Shown: positions 9,053-17,250 of the stretch, one piece after another
Layout of the letters: each line of letters starts with the position of its first letter
How positions within the stretch are numbered: the first letter of the stretch is position 1
From: Bradyrhizobium frederickii
GTDB taxonomy: Bacteria; Pseudomonadota; Alphaproteobacteria; Rhizobiales; Xanthobacteraceae
Reading direction: 5' to 3'
Assembly: GCF_004570865.1 (NCBI RefSeq)
Contig: NZ_SPQS01000004.1
Location: 372,001-436,000 of the forward strand
Length of the DNA stretch: 64,000 nt
The notes under the pieces: model-generated
Seen by the model: only the letters and a program-made list of their open reading frames with translations
Databases searched by the model: none
Told to the model about the DNA's origin: nothing
Position numbers and translations under genes: made by a program

Positions 9053-9357
9053 AATACAGTGCCTCGTGCCACTTCAACTTAGCCGTGAAAGGCTCCGACG
9101 ACAATCGGAGTGCCGCGAACCCTCCGACGTCTCTCCCTCCTGGAGGCTATTTAAGCCTCCGCGGCGGTGGAGTACAGGTCGGAGCCCTACGCAAGCCACC
9201 GTTCTGCTCGGTCCGGCACCTCGGTGCGTCAGTTCGACCAACCAGCCGCCGAACGACTGGGGCACGGCGCCGGCGCGTTGGCTATTCAGGGCGTTGCTGC
9301 ACACGCGGTTGTGCGCAACGGCGTTGGCGCATAAGCCTTGGGACCGCGGCATGCAGA
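9053..9357. other. Gap between LEPR-XLL gene and exosortase gene, with hairpins
   Basis: 305 bp. A 7-bp hairpin with ATTTA loop lies at 9142-9160 and a longer imperfect hairpin at about 9293-9319. Neither has a T-tract in the direction of the minus-strand genes, so I do not call a terminator. Whether the exosortase is co-transcribed with the giant gene is open. Confidence 0.4.
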
Positions 9358-12300
9358 TTAACTCACTGCCTTGAAGGTCGCGACCTGCATCACCCATGCT
9401 GCAGAGCCTTGGAGAGATGCGGTTGCGCTGTAGCTACCTGTCGCGGTTACGAACCGGTCCTGGGCAATATCAAGGTCGGGCGTCGTAATGACGCGCGTGG
9501 TAAACCCGCTGCCTGCCGCAGTGAAACCACCCGTCGTCGTTCCGGCACCAAAAATGAGTTCATGCGCGGTGGACGTTGTAACGGCCCCGGTGCTGGCTGA
9601 ACTGCTGGTGCCGGCCGCCGAGGCGCCGACATCGAACGGATTGATGACAGCGAGACCGCTGTATTCCAGAGCGCGAATATCCACGTATTGAGTCGCAGTG
9701 TTGAAGGTCACGGTCACAGCGTTCGCGCCGGCGGCGGCTTGCTTGATATTCGGGGCGTAGTAGATGGCTTGGCTGATACCGCTGCCTCGCGCTGTCGGGA
9801 CGGCGAGCTGATAGACGTTGCCGGCCGAATCCGTGACGGATGTGATATTCGATGTCGTGTTATTCCATCCGATCACGAGGATGTTCGTGTTCCCTGTCGT
9901 CTGCGCGTTCGTGTAGGCGACCGATACCTGGGCCTGGTTGGTTTGCGGGGTCGCGGAATTCACCTGGACGAATGCTAACGGGGCCGGCGTCGTGACGGCA
10001 TTATAAGTCGCAGTATAGGTCGCGCCGCCGACGGGGACTGTGATGATGTGATCTTGAGTGCCGCTATCCGACCACGAGACGAAGTTGTAGGTCGTGCTTC
10101 CGACGGTCACATTGCGCGCTTCGATCTCATGATTGAAGCCGACCAACGTGTCGTAGGTGAACGGCGTCGTGCGCGCGATGCCGTCCACATACAGTGTTAA
10201 TCCGGCAGGCGCCGTGTTGAAATTGAGATTGACCTTATCGGGGAAGATCGTGACGGATTGGCTCGACTGCAGCCCGCTGGAATCGGTTACGGTCAGTGTG
10301 ATTCGATACCGCGTGAATCCGCTGAAGTCGTGCCCGGACGTCGGGATCGTGAACGTACCGCTGGTCACGCCGGTGATGGGGATGCCCGGATGAACATGAC
10401 CTTCGTGGAGGAAGTCAATATTCCAGGTGTAGGCGCTTGCGGCGAGCGTACCATCTTCGGCATCGGTTGCGGTGCCGCTGAATGTGATCACGTTGCCCGC
10501 CCTGAAGATCGCGCCATCAGTTGGCCCAAGGAGGCTGACAACGGGACTATTGCCGACGCTGATTGTGATCGGGGTCGATAGCGTCGAATTGACTCCGTCG
10601 GAGACCGTTAGCCGGGCCTGATAAGGGCCGGAGACCGAATATGTGTGCGATGGGTTGGCCGCGGTCGAAGTCGCGCCGTCACCGAAGTTCCACGAATAGG
10701 TGAGAGGCTTTCCTTCAGGATCAGATGAACCGTTGCTGGAGAAGTTGACGGTCAGCGGGCTGGGTCCTTTCGTTGGTGATGCCGAAACCGTCGCTACCGG
10801 AGGCAGATCCGATTGAATGAATTCTATGCGGCGGATTTTGCTTACGCCGAATGTGCCGCTGATATCGGAATAGCCGAGGTCGACATAGTAGAGCGCGCCA
10901 TCCGGGCCTTCGGTCAAGTAGACAATGTCGCCGTAGGGGCCATCTACCGAACCGTCGGCTGGCTCGAAGTTGAAGACGCCGGCGACGTTTCCGTTGGCGT
11001 CGAACGTCAGCCGCTTGATCCAGTTCTGAGTGTAATCCGCGAAGAAGAAGCTGCCCTGATAGCTGCTTGGGAACTGTGTGCCGTGATAGACAAATCCAGC
11101 GACGACCGCGGCGTCGCGTCCATTGTGCGGGTAGTAGTAAGCCGGTGCAGTGTAGGCGGGATTCCCGTTCGGAGTTTCTACGTTCGGCCAGCCGTAATTG
11201 GCACCCTTCGCCCCGATGTCGATTTCCTCGATTGCGGTTGAATAGCCGTTCCCGCCGACATCGCCGATGATCAGTCTCCCGGTGGGCGCGTCGTAGTAGG
11301 CGCGGAAGGGATTTCTCAGGCCAAGCGCCCATATTGCATCGTAGTTCGGTCCGTTGCCGTCGTAGAACGGATTGTCGGTGGGAACGGTGCCATCCATGTT
11401 GTATCGCAGGATCTTGCCGCGCGGCTTCGTGAGGTCCTGCGCTTCGCCAGCCTGGAAATGCTCCCCGGTCGTGAGCAGGATCTTGCCGTCGTTGCTGAAG
11501 TTGATCGCACCGCCGTGGTGCTCGGCATTGGCAATTTCCGTATCTTGATAGATGACGAACTCGCTGCCAGGGACAGTACCCGTCAGCGTTGCGTTCGCCG
11601 TGAAGCGCGAGAAGCGATCCACGTTCGGCGTCCCCAGCGTATAGAAGATGTAATAGTAATGATTGGTGTTGAAGTTGGGGTCCAGTGCAATGTCATAGAT
11701 GCCCTGCTGTACGCCCGCCGAGCCGATATTGGTGAGTTGCAGGAACGGCGTTGGATCGGGCGTGGTGTAGGGCGGCGGCAATATCTTGATTATGCCCGCA
11801 AGTTCCACCACCAGCATGCGGCCATCGGGAAGGAATTTGATTGCGGTCGGCAGATTGAACCCCGTCGCGAGAATCTCGTTCTGGAAAAAGCTGCTGTTCG
11901 CGACGTTGACGGTTATCGGTGCTGACAACGTCGTATGGCCGTCTATGTCGGTCGCCTTTGCGGTGATAGTGTGCGCGCCGTTGCTCGCCGTACGCGTGTC
12001 CCACGCAAGCGCGTAAGGATCGGTCGCATCGGGGGATCCGGTTGCCACATTGTCGATATAGAACTGCAGATTGGCGATGCCGGTATCGTCGGTTGCATCT
12101 GCTGTCACATTGACGATGCCGCTAACTTGCGCCCCATTGATTGGGGAATCTATCAAGACCTGCGGCGATCCGGCCGTCGGGTTGCCGACGGGCGTGGTCA
12201 TATCCGATTGGACTTGCGCCAACGTCAGCACGCGGTTGTAGATGCGCAGATCGTCGAGCGCTCCCTTGTAGAATTGCGCGGTCGACGCATCCGCCCCGAC

Positions 12301-15063
12301 GCGCATGGGGTTGCCGCGCGCCGTGATAGTTGCTGACAGCGCTTGCGTGTTGACGAGGGTTCCATTGACATAGGTTTTGACTTGCGCGCCATCGAAGGTG
12401 ATGGCGAGGTGGGACCACTGGTTGAATGGCAAGGTAGTTCCCGAGGCGGCGACGCGCGCGCCACTGGATGTCCCAATATAGAAATCGGTCTGATTGCCGC
12501 CGCGCAGTTCCAGTCCATACTGGTAGTAAGGTGACGACATGGTCGTATTCCAGAACTTCCCGATAACGACGGAGTCGCCGCTCGCGAGTGGCTGGGGATT
12601 GATCCACGTCGACAATGTAAGGGCACTACCGGAGATGTTGGTCGAGGCAGAGTTTGGAATGGAAATGTAGTCATTCACTCCGTCAAAGCTCGCGGCCTGG
12701 CCATGCTTGCCGACCACCCAGGCGACGCCATTGTTGAGTGTGGCGAGGTTCGACTGCCCTGAGGAATCGCCCGCCGTCGTTCCGGATCCTTCATCGAAGG
12801 AATAGGCCGCAACCAGACCCGGCGTTTGAGTGTTTGACACCGTGATGCTGACGGGCAGCGAATCGCCGGTGTTTCCGGAGGTATCCCGTGCGCGTGCCAT
12901 GATCGTGTGGACGCCATTCGCGACCGTCGTCGTATCCCAACTGACGCTGTAGGGTGACGTTAGGTCTTCGCCCCCGCCGACCGCGATATTGTCCACCAGG
13001 AAGGTCACGCCCGCCACCCCGGCATTGTCGGATGCATTGGCACTGATCGTGATCGTACCCGAAACGGTCGCTGATCCCGTCGGCCCTGTGATCGTGGACG
13101 TAGGTAGTGTCGTGTCGGGCGTCAGCGTAGTGGCAATGGCCGGTGTGGACTGTCCGGAGAGGTTCGACGCCGCGTCCCTCGCCCGCACGGTATAGGTGTA
13201 GGATGTGCCTGGCGACAGACCGGTATCGCTGAACGTGGTCGTCGTCGGGGTGCCAACCTGCGTACCATTGCGGAAAACCTGATAGCCGGTGACCGCAACG
13301 TTGTCGGTCGAGGCGTTCCATGACAGATTGATCTGCGTTGTCGAAGCCCCGGTCGCCACCAGGCCTGTAGGAGTCGATGGCGGCGTGGTGTCCTGGGTGG
13401 CGGTCGTCGTGAATGTGGCGTTTGAGCCGATTCTTTCGTTCCCGGCAGCGTCGATCGAACGAACGCGGTAATTGTAGGTAGTGTTGGGAGCAAGGCCGGT
13501 TAGCGCAACGCTGTGTGCCGTCACCAGGGTCGCGTCGAGCGTCGTCGACGATCCGTAACTGTTCGTCAGTCCGTACTCGACCCGCGAAGTCGCGGGCTCG
13601 TTGGTGGTCCAGGTGACTCGTGCGGTGTTGGCGGTTAGGTTCGTCGCTGTCTGCCCACTGATCGTCGGCGCCGTGGTGTCGAGCACGATGGTATCGGTCA
13701 CGGCTGCGGACCAGTTTCCCGCGGCGTCCATGATCTGGACATAGACCGTCTTAGTGCCTGTTGTGTTCGATAGCGTCCAGGTCTTGGTCGGGGCGAAGGC
13801 TTCCGCCGTCGAATACGAACTCCCGTTGTTGGAGAAGCGCATCTGCTTGACGGAAGTCACTGCATCGGTCGCAGTGATCGTAAGCGTGACTGAGGTGCTG
13901 TTGGTTGCCGCGGCGCCGCCGTTGATCGTCACCGTACCGGTCGGCGCCTGATTGTCGACCGTAATGCTGATTGGCGTCGAGGTGGTTATGTTGTTGGCGG
14001 CATCGCGTGCCTGCGCGGTCAGCGCATGCGAGCCGTTCGATGCCGTGGTAGTGGTCCATGAGACACCGTACGGCGAGGTGGTATCCTCCGTGCCGATCAG
14101 GGTGTTGCCATCGAGCAGAAACTTGACTCCGGCAACGCCGATGTTGTCCGATGCGCTCGCTGCGAGACTCACAGACCCGGATACGATCGAGGCCGGAGGC
14201 GTGAGGGACACGGCCGGGGCAATCGTGTCTGCCGTTCCGGCGAGGGGAGTCGCCATATCGGTCTGGATCTGATCGGGGGTGAGCGCATGATTGGCGATGC
14301 GCACGTCATCGATAAGGCCAGGAAAATCGAATCCTGTACGGCCCGGCCGACTGCCGATATTCACGTTGGCCGTCGAATTCTGCTGGGAGCTCGTGACTGT
14401 GCCAGTCAACTGCCCGTTGTCGAGGACGCCATTGAGATAGACGTTCAAAGTTTGGCCCGCGGCGTCATAGACGCCGGCGACGTGATACCACGTGTTGGGC
14501 TGCAGCGCCGTCGCGCCGTAGCGGAACATCTGCCCGCCCGAGCTGTTGGTGAGCTTGAACCCGATCGTGCGAGGTCCGGTGTCCGCGGTGATGTCAAGCT
14601 GGTATCCGGATTCGCCCCAGGTGCGCTTGGAGACAACAGGCGCATCGTCAGCGGGGAATGAACGGACGTAGACCCACGCACTGAGAGTCATGCTGCCAGT
14701 CATTTGCAGCGCACTCGGATTCCCGAGATCGACGAGGTCGTTCACGCCGTCGAGTGCGACCGCATTGCCGTATCTTCCCCCTGTGAAGGTCGCACCGTTC
14801 GTGAGCGTGCCGACGATGCCGTGACCAGATGCATCTGCCGTTGTGGTGCCCGAGACCTCGTTGAAGGCGTAGCCTGCCGTGATGCCAAGAGGATCCGCGG
14901 CGAGCAGCATGCGCGGCTCGAGCGTCTCGAAGATCAGCGGCGAATGACTAGCCGAATGACTAGCATCGCTTTTGCCATCGACGATCGTCTTGCGATCGCT
15001 TCTCGCGCTGCCGTAAATGATCCGTCGCGCCAGATGGCCGAACAAGCCCCAGGAATTCGACAT
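9358..15063 (-). CDS. Giant multidomain surface protein with N-terminal LEPR-XLL motif and sorbosone-dehydrogenase-like propeller
   Basis: 1901 residues from the ATG at 15063, which follows GGAGACAAC. The N-terminus has no ordinary signal peptide but contains FETLEPRMLLAADP (residues 45-58), the LEPR-XLL motif known near the start of very large bacterial proteins. Domains in approximate order: LamG/concanavalin-like (60-275), two Ig-like (280-460), two fibronectin III (461-645), Ig-like (650-740), second LamG (745-965), Ig-like (975-1060), glucose/sorbosone-dehydrogenase-type beta-propeller (1060-1416; AEHHGGAINFSNDGKILL, GLRNPFRAYYD, GANYGWP), PKD (1420-1505, SWNFGDGATS), a further Ig-like domain and a beta-rich C-terminus. 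There is no RTX repeat, CTERM tail or LPXTG, so type I export is unlikely. It is the last gene of a minus-strand run with SecA-like, M50-HlyD and GAF-HlyD genes, which probably handle its export. Function is inferred to be a cell-surface or matrix protein, possibly sugar-oxidising. Confidence 0.9.
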   Translation of the reverse strand: MSNSWGLFGHLARRIIYGSARSDRKTIVDGKSDASHSASHSPLIFETLEPRMLLAADPLGITAGYAFNEVSGTTTADASGHGIVGTLTNGATFTGGRYGNAVALDGVNDLVDLGNPSALQMTGSMTLSAWVYVRSFPADDAPVVSKRTWGESGYQLDITADTGPRTIGFKLTNSSGGQMFRYGATALQPNTWYHVAGVYDAAGQTLNVYLNGVLDNGQLTGTVTSSQQNSTANVNIGSRPGRTGFDFPGLIDDVRIANHALTPDQIQTDMATPLAGTADTIAPAVSLTPPASIVSGSVSLAASASDNIGVAGVKFLLDGNTLIGTEDTTSPYGVSWTTTTASNGSHALTAQARDAANNITTSTPISITVDNQAPTGTVTINGGAAATNSTSVTLTITATDAVTSVKQMRFSNNGSSYSTAEAFAPTKTWTLSNTTGTKTVYVQIMDAAGNWSAAVTDTIVLDTTAPTISGQTATNLTANTARVTWTTNEPATSRVEYGLTNSYGSSTTLDATLVTAHSVALTGLAPNTTYNYRVRSIDAAGNERIGSNATFTTTATQDTTPPSTPTGLVATGASTTQINLSWNASTDNVAVTGYQVFRNGTQVGTPTTTTFSDTGLSPGTSYTYTVRARDAASNLSGQSTPAIATTLTPDTTLPTSTITGPTGSATVSGTITISANASDNAGVAGVTFLVDNIAVGGGEDLTSPYSVSWDTTTVANGVHTIMARARDTSGNTGDSLPVSITVSNTQTPGLVAAYSFDEGSGTTAGDSSGQSNLATLNNGVAWVVGKHGQAASFDGVNDYISIPNSASTNISGSALTLSTWINPQPLASGDSVVIGKFWNTTMSSPYYQYGLELRGGNQTDFYIGTSSGARVAASGTTLPFNQWSHLAITFDGAQVKTYVNGTLVNTQALSATITARGNPMRVGADASTAQFYKGALDDLRIYNRVLTLAQVQSDMTTPVGNPTAGSPQVLIDSPINGAQVSGIVNVTADATDDTGIANLQFYIDNVATGSPDATDPYALAWDTRTASNGAHTITAKATDIDGHTTLSAPITVNVANSSFFQNEILATGFNLPTAIKFLPDGRMLVVELAGIIKILPPPYTTPDPTPFLQLTNIGSAGVQQGIYDIALDPNFNTNHYYYIFYTLGTPNVDRFSRFTANATLTGTVPGSEFVIYQDTEIANAEHHGGAINFSNDGKILLTTGEHFQAGEAQDLTKPRGKILRYNMDGTVPTDNPFYDGNGPNYDAIWALGLRNPFRAYYDAPTGRLIIGDVGGNGYSTAIEEIDIGAKGANYGWPNVETPNGNPAYTAPAYYYPHNGRDAAVVAGFVYHGTQFPSSYQGSFFFADYTQNWIKRLTFDANGNVAGVFNFEPADGSVDGPYGDIVYLTEGPDGALYYVDLGYSDISGTFGVSKIRRIEFIQSDLPPVATVSASPTKGPSPLTVNFSSNGSSDPEGKPLTYSWNFGDGATSTAANPSHTYSVSGPYQARLTVSDGVNSTLSTPITISVGNSPVVSLLGPTDGAIFRAGNVITFSGTATDAEDGTLAASAYTWNIDFLHEGHVHPGIPITGVTSGTFTIPTSGHDFSGFTRYRITLTVTDSSGLQSSQSVTIFPDKVNLNFNTAPAGLTLYVDGIARTTPFTYDTLVGFNHEIEARNVTVGSTTYNFVSWSDSGTQDHIITVPVGGATYTATYNAVTTPAPLAFVQVNSATPQTNQAQVSVAYTNAQTTGNTNILVIGWNNTTSNITSVTDSAGNVYQLAVPTARGSGISQAIYYAPNIKQAAAGANAVTVTFNTATQYVDIRALEYSGLAVINPFDVGASAAGTSSSASTGAVTTSTAHELIFGAGTTTGGFTAAGSGFTTRVITTPDLDIAQDRFVTATGSYSATASLQGSAAWVMQVATFKAVS

Positions 15064-15221
15064 CGTTGTCTCCGAACGCCGCAACCTGAAATCGCGCTGG
15101 ACAATTAATTGATATGTAATGTCCAATTAAATAGTACCATAATGTACCGCGCTGGCCATATATTTATGATCTCCAAGATATAATAATATTTGCGTGTGTG
15201 CTGCGGATGGGCGCGGGACCA
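15064..15221 (-). promoter_or_regulatory. AT-rich leader of the LEPR-XLL gene
   Basis: 158 bp between the SecA-like stop and the LEPR-XLL start, AT-rich at about 15105-15190. It contains an inverted repeat TGGACA (15098-15103) / TGTCCA (15120-15125) with a 16-bp spacer, a possible operator. The giant gene may have its own promoter here as well as read-through from the genes upstream. Confidence 0.4.
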
Positions 15222-17240
15222 TCATTCAGTCCCGGTGAAGCTGAGAATCCTGTTGAAACGCAGATCTTCGGCGAGGGCGGTACGTCTGGCTCGCCCGTGA
15301 ATGCGCTCGGCTGCGTGTTGGCCGTAGCTGCGCAATGCGCGTCCTAAAGCTCCTTGAATTGGCTGCGTTCGTTTCGATTGTTTGCCTAGTAACCGAAGAA
15401 GCTTCGGATTGATAAAGCGCCTGAAAAGCTCATCATCGAGCGCGACGATCGTTTCGTAGCTACCGGAATCACCCTGGCGGCCGGCGCGCCCAAAGAGTTG
15501 GCGGTCGATGCGGCGGGACTCGTGATATTCGGTCAGGATGACATGCAAGCCGCCGCGGCTCCGGACTGCAGGATGTAGTTGTATGTCGGTGCCGCGGCCG
15601 GCCATGTTGGTGGCGACCGTTATGCGGCCCGGTTGACCCGCGCCCGCAATGATCTCGGCCTCTGCGTGGTCCTGGCGCGCGTTGAGAACCACGGATTCGA
15701 GGCCCGATCTGCCAAGCAACTCCGAAATTTGCTCAGAGGCTTCAACCGAGCGGGTCCCGACGAGCACGGCGCGACCTTTGCGAACGATCTCGTGAACAGA
15801 AGCGACCACGGCGTCCCATTTGACGTTGGCCGTCGGGAACAAGCGTGTGCCGGAATTCGTTCGTCGCAAAGGCCGGTTTGTCGGGATGCGTACAACGCGG
15901 AGGCCGTAGATGCCGTACAGTTCACCTGCCGGCTCGATCGCCGTCCCGGTCATGCCGCAAAGGTGCACGTAGCGGCGAAAGAAGCGCTGATAGGTAATTT
16001 GTGCAAGGGTCGTGCGTTGCTCCGTGATGCTGCAATGTTCCTTGGCTTCGATAAGTTGGTGAATGCCGCCTTCCCACGAACGGTCTGGCATGATGCGCCC
16101 GGTGTACTCGTCGACGATCTGCACCTTGTCATCGGCGACGATATACTGAACGTCGCGTCGGTAGAGATGAAGGGCGGCAAGCGCGTGCTGCGCGAGTTCT
16201 TCGCGCGCACGTCGGATTGCCCATAGGCCTGTTAGTCCTGCAGCGAGCTGAGCGATCCGGCTTTCGCCGCGGCTGGTTAGCCGCACCGATTTCTCGTTTG
16301 CGCGCACATGAAAGTCGTCGCCGGGCACCAGGCGTTGAGCGAACTCAAGTGCGGTCTCGTGCAGGCTCCCGGCATTCTCAGGCTTTTCTTGCGTTCCGGA
16401 GAGGATCAGCGGCACGCGAGCCTCGTCAATCAGGACGCTGTCTGCCTCGTCTACGATCGCAAAATGCAGTCCGCGCAGAAGCGGTGTTTGATGGTGGCTG
16501 GCAAGTCTGCTTTTGAATATTGTATCGAGAGAAAGCCGAGAACGGGCACGGCGAGGGCCGAGCGTGAGCCGATCGCGGAGATAGTCGAACACAAGCTCCT
16601 TATTGGTACAATAGGTGACGTCGCTCGCGTAGGCTCTTTGCCGTTCCTGCCGCGACTGCCCGTGCTCGACGAGCCCGACGGTGAGATCAAGCGCGTTGTA
16701 GATTGGTGCGAGCTGTTCGGCGTCGCGGCGCGCGAGATAATCGTTGACCGTGATGATATGAACCGGACGTCCCATGAGTGCGGCGGTGATCGCCGGCAGC
16801 AGCGCCGTCAAAGTCTTGCCTTCACCGGTTTCCATTTCGGCGACTGCGCCTCCCATCATGGCGGCGCCGCCGAGCAATTGGACCGGAAAGAGACGCACTC
16901 CGACGTGACGACGCGCCGCCTCGCGCGCCAGCGCAAACGAACGCGCCATTTGATGCGAGTAGGGGGGAGTTGACAGTAATGATGCGCGCAGCTCCTCCGC
17001 GGTTTCGCGCAAGCGCCGGTCTGTCAGGACAGCGAACTGCGGTTCCAGATCACCGACCGACCGGACGAAGCGGCCGAGGCGGTCACGCGCGAGGGCCGGC
17101 TGCAGGAGAGGCAAGACCCGGCCCCAAGCGTCGAGGAGTGCAGCATCGAGTCCAATCTCTTGACGAGCGGCCTGCTCCGCATAGGGTGCATCTACTGCCA
17201 CCGAGGCCAAACCGACGAAGTTTCGTTTGCGCGTGAGCAT
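15222..17240 (-). CDS. SecA-like preprotein translocase ATPase, C-terminally shortened
   Basis: 672 residues, against about 900 for housekeeping SecA. The ATG at 17240 has GAAGG upstream and starts 10 bp after the M50-HlyD stop. Motor motifs are intact: METGEGKT (136-143), TVNDYLARRDAE, VDEADSVLIDEA (near 260), IVDEYTGRIMPDRSW, CGMTGTAIE, TNMAGRGTDI (near 540) and GRAGRQGDSGS (near 583). The preprotein cross-linking insert between the two ATPase lobes is present. After the second ATPase lobe only ~85 residues remain, so most of the helical scaffold/wing region and the Cys-rich SecB/lipid-binding tail are missing. This is an accessory SecA, not the essential one. Its place between a membrane protease-adaptor and a giant LEPR-XLL protein suggests it drives export of that protein; this role is inference. 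Confidence 0.9.
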   Translation of the reverse strand: MLTRKRNFVGLASVAVDAPYAEQAARQEIGLDAALLDAWGRVLPLLQPALARDRLGRFVRSVGDLEPQFAVLTDRRLRETAEELRASLLSTPPYSHQMARSFALAREAARRHVGVRLFPVQLLGGAAMMGGAVAEMETGEGKTLTALLPAITAALMGRPVHIITVNDYLARRDAEQLAPIYNALDLTVGLVEHGQSRQERQRAYASDVTYCTNKELVFDYLRDRLTLGPRRARSRLSLDTIFKSRLASHHQTPLLRGLHFAIVDEADSVLIDEARVPLILSGTQEKPENAGSLHETALEFAQRLVPGDDFHVRANEKSVRLTSRGESRIAQLAAGLTGLWAIRRAREELAQHALAALHLYRRDVQYIVADDKVQIVDEYTGRIMPDRSWEGGIHQLIEAKEHCSITEQRTTLAQITYQRFFRRYVHLCGMTGTAIEPAGELYGIYGLRVVRIPTNRPLRRTNSGTRLFPTANVKWDAVVASVHEIVRKGRAVLVGTRSVEASEQISELLGRSGLESVVLNARQDHAEAEIIAGAGQPGRITVATNMAGRGTDIQLHPAVRSRGGLHVILTEYHESRRIDRQLFGRAGRQGDSGSYETIVALDDELFRRFINPKLLRLLGKQSKRTQPIQGALGRALRSYGQHAAERIHGRARRTALAEDLRFNRILSFTGTE

Positions 17241-17250
17241 ACGGATGCCT

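Noticed and set aside
9142..9160. Hairpin after the LEPR-XLL gene as a terminator
   Set aside because: Stem is short and no T-tract follows in the direction of transcription.
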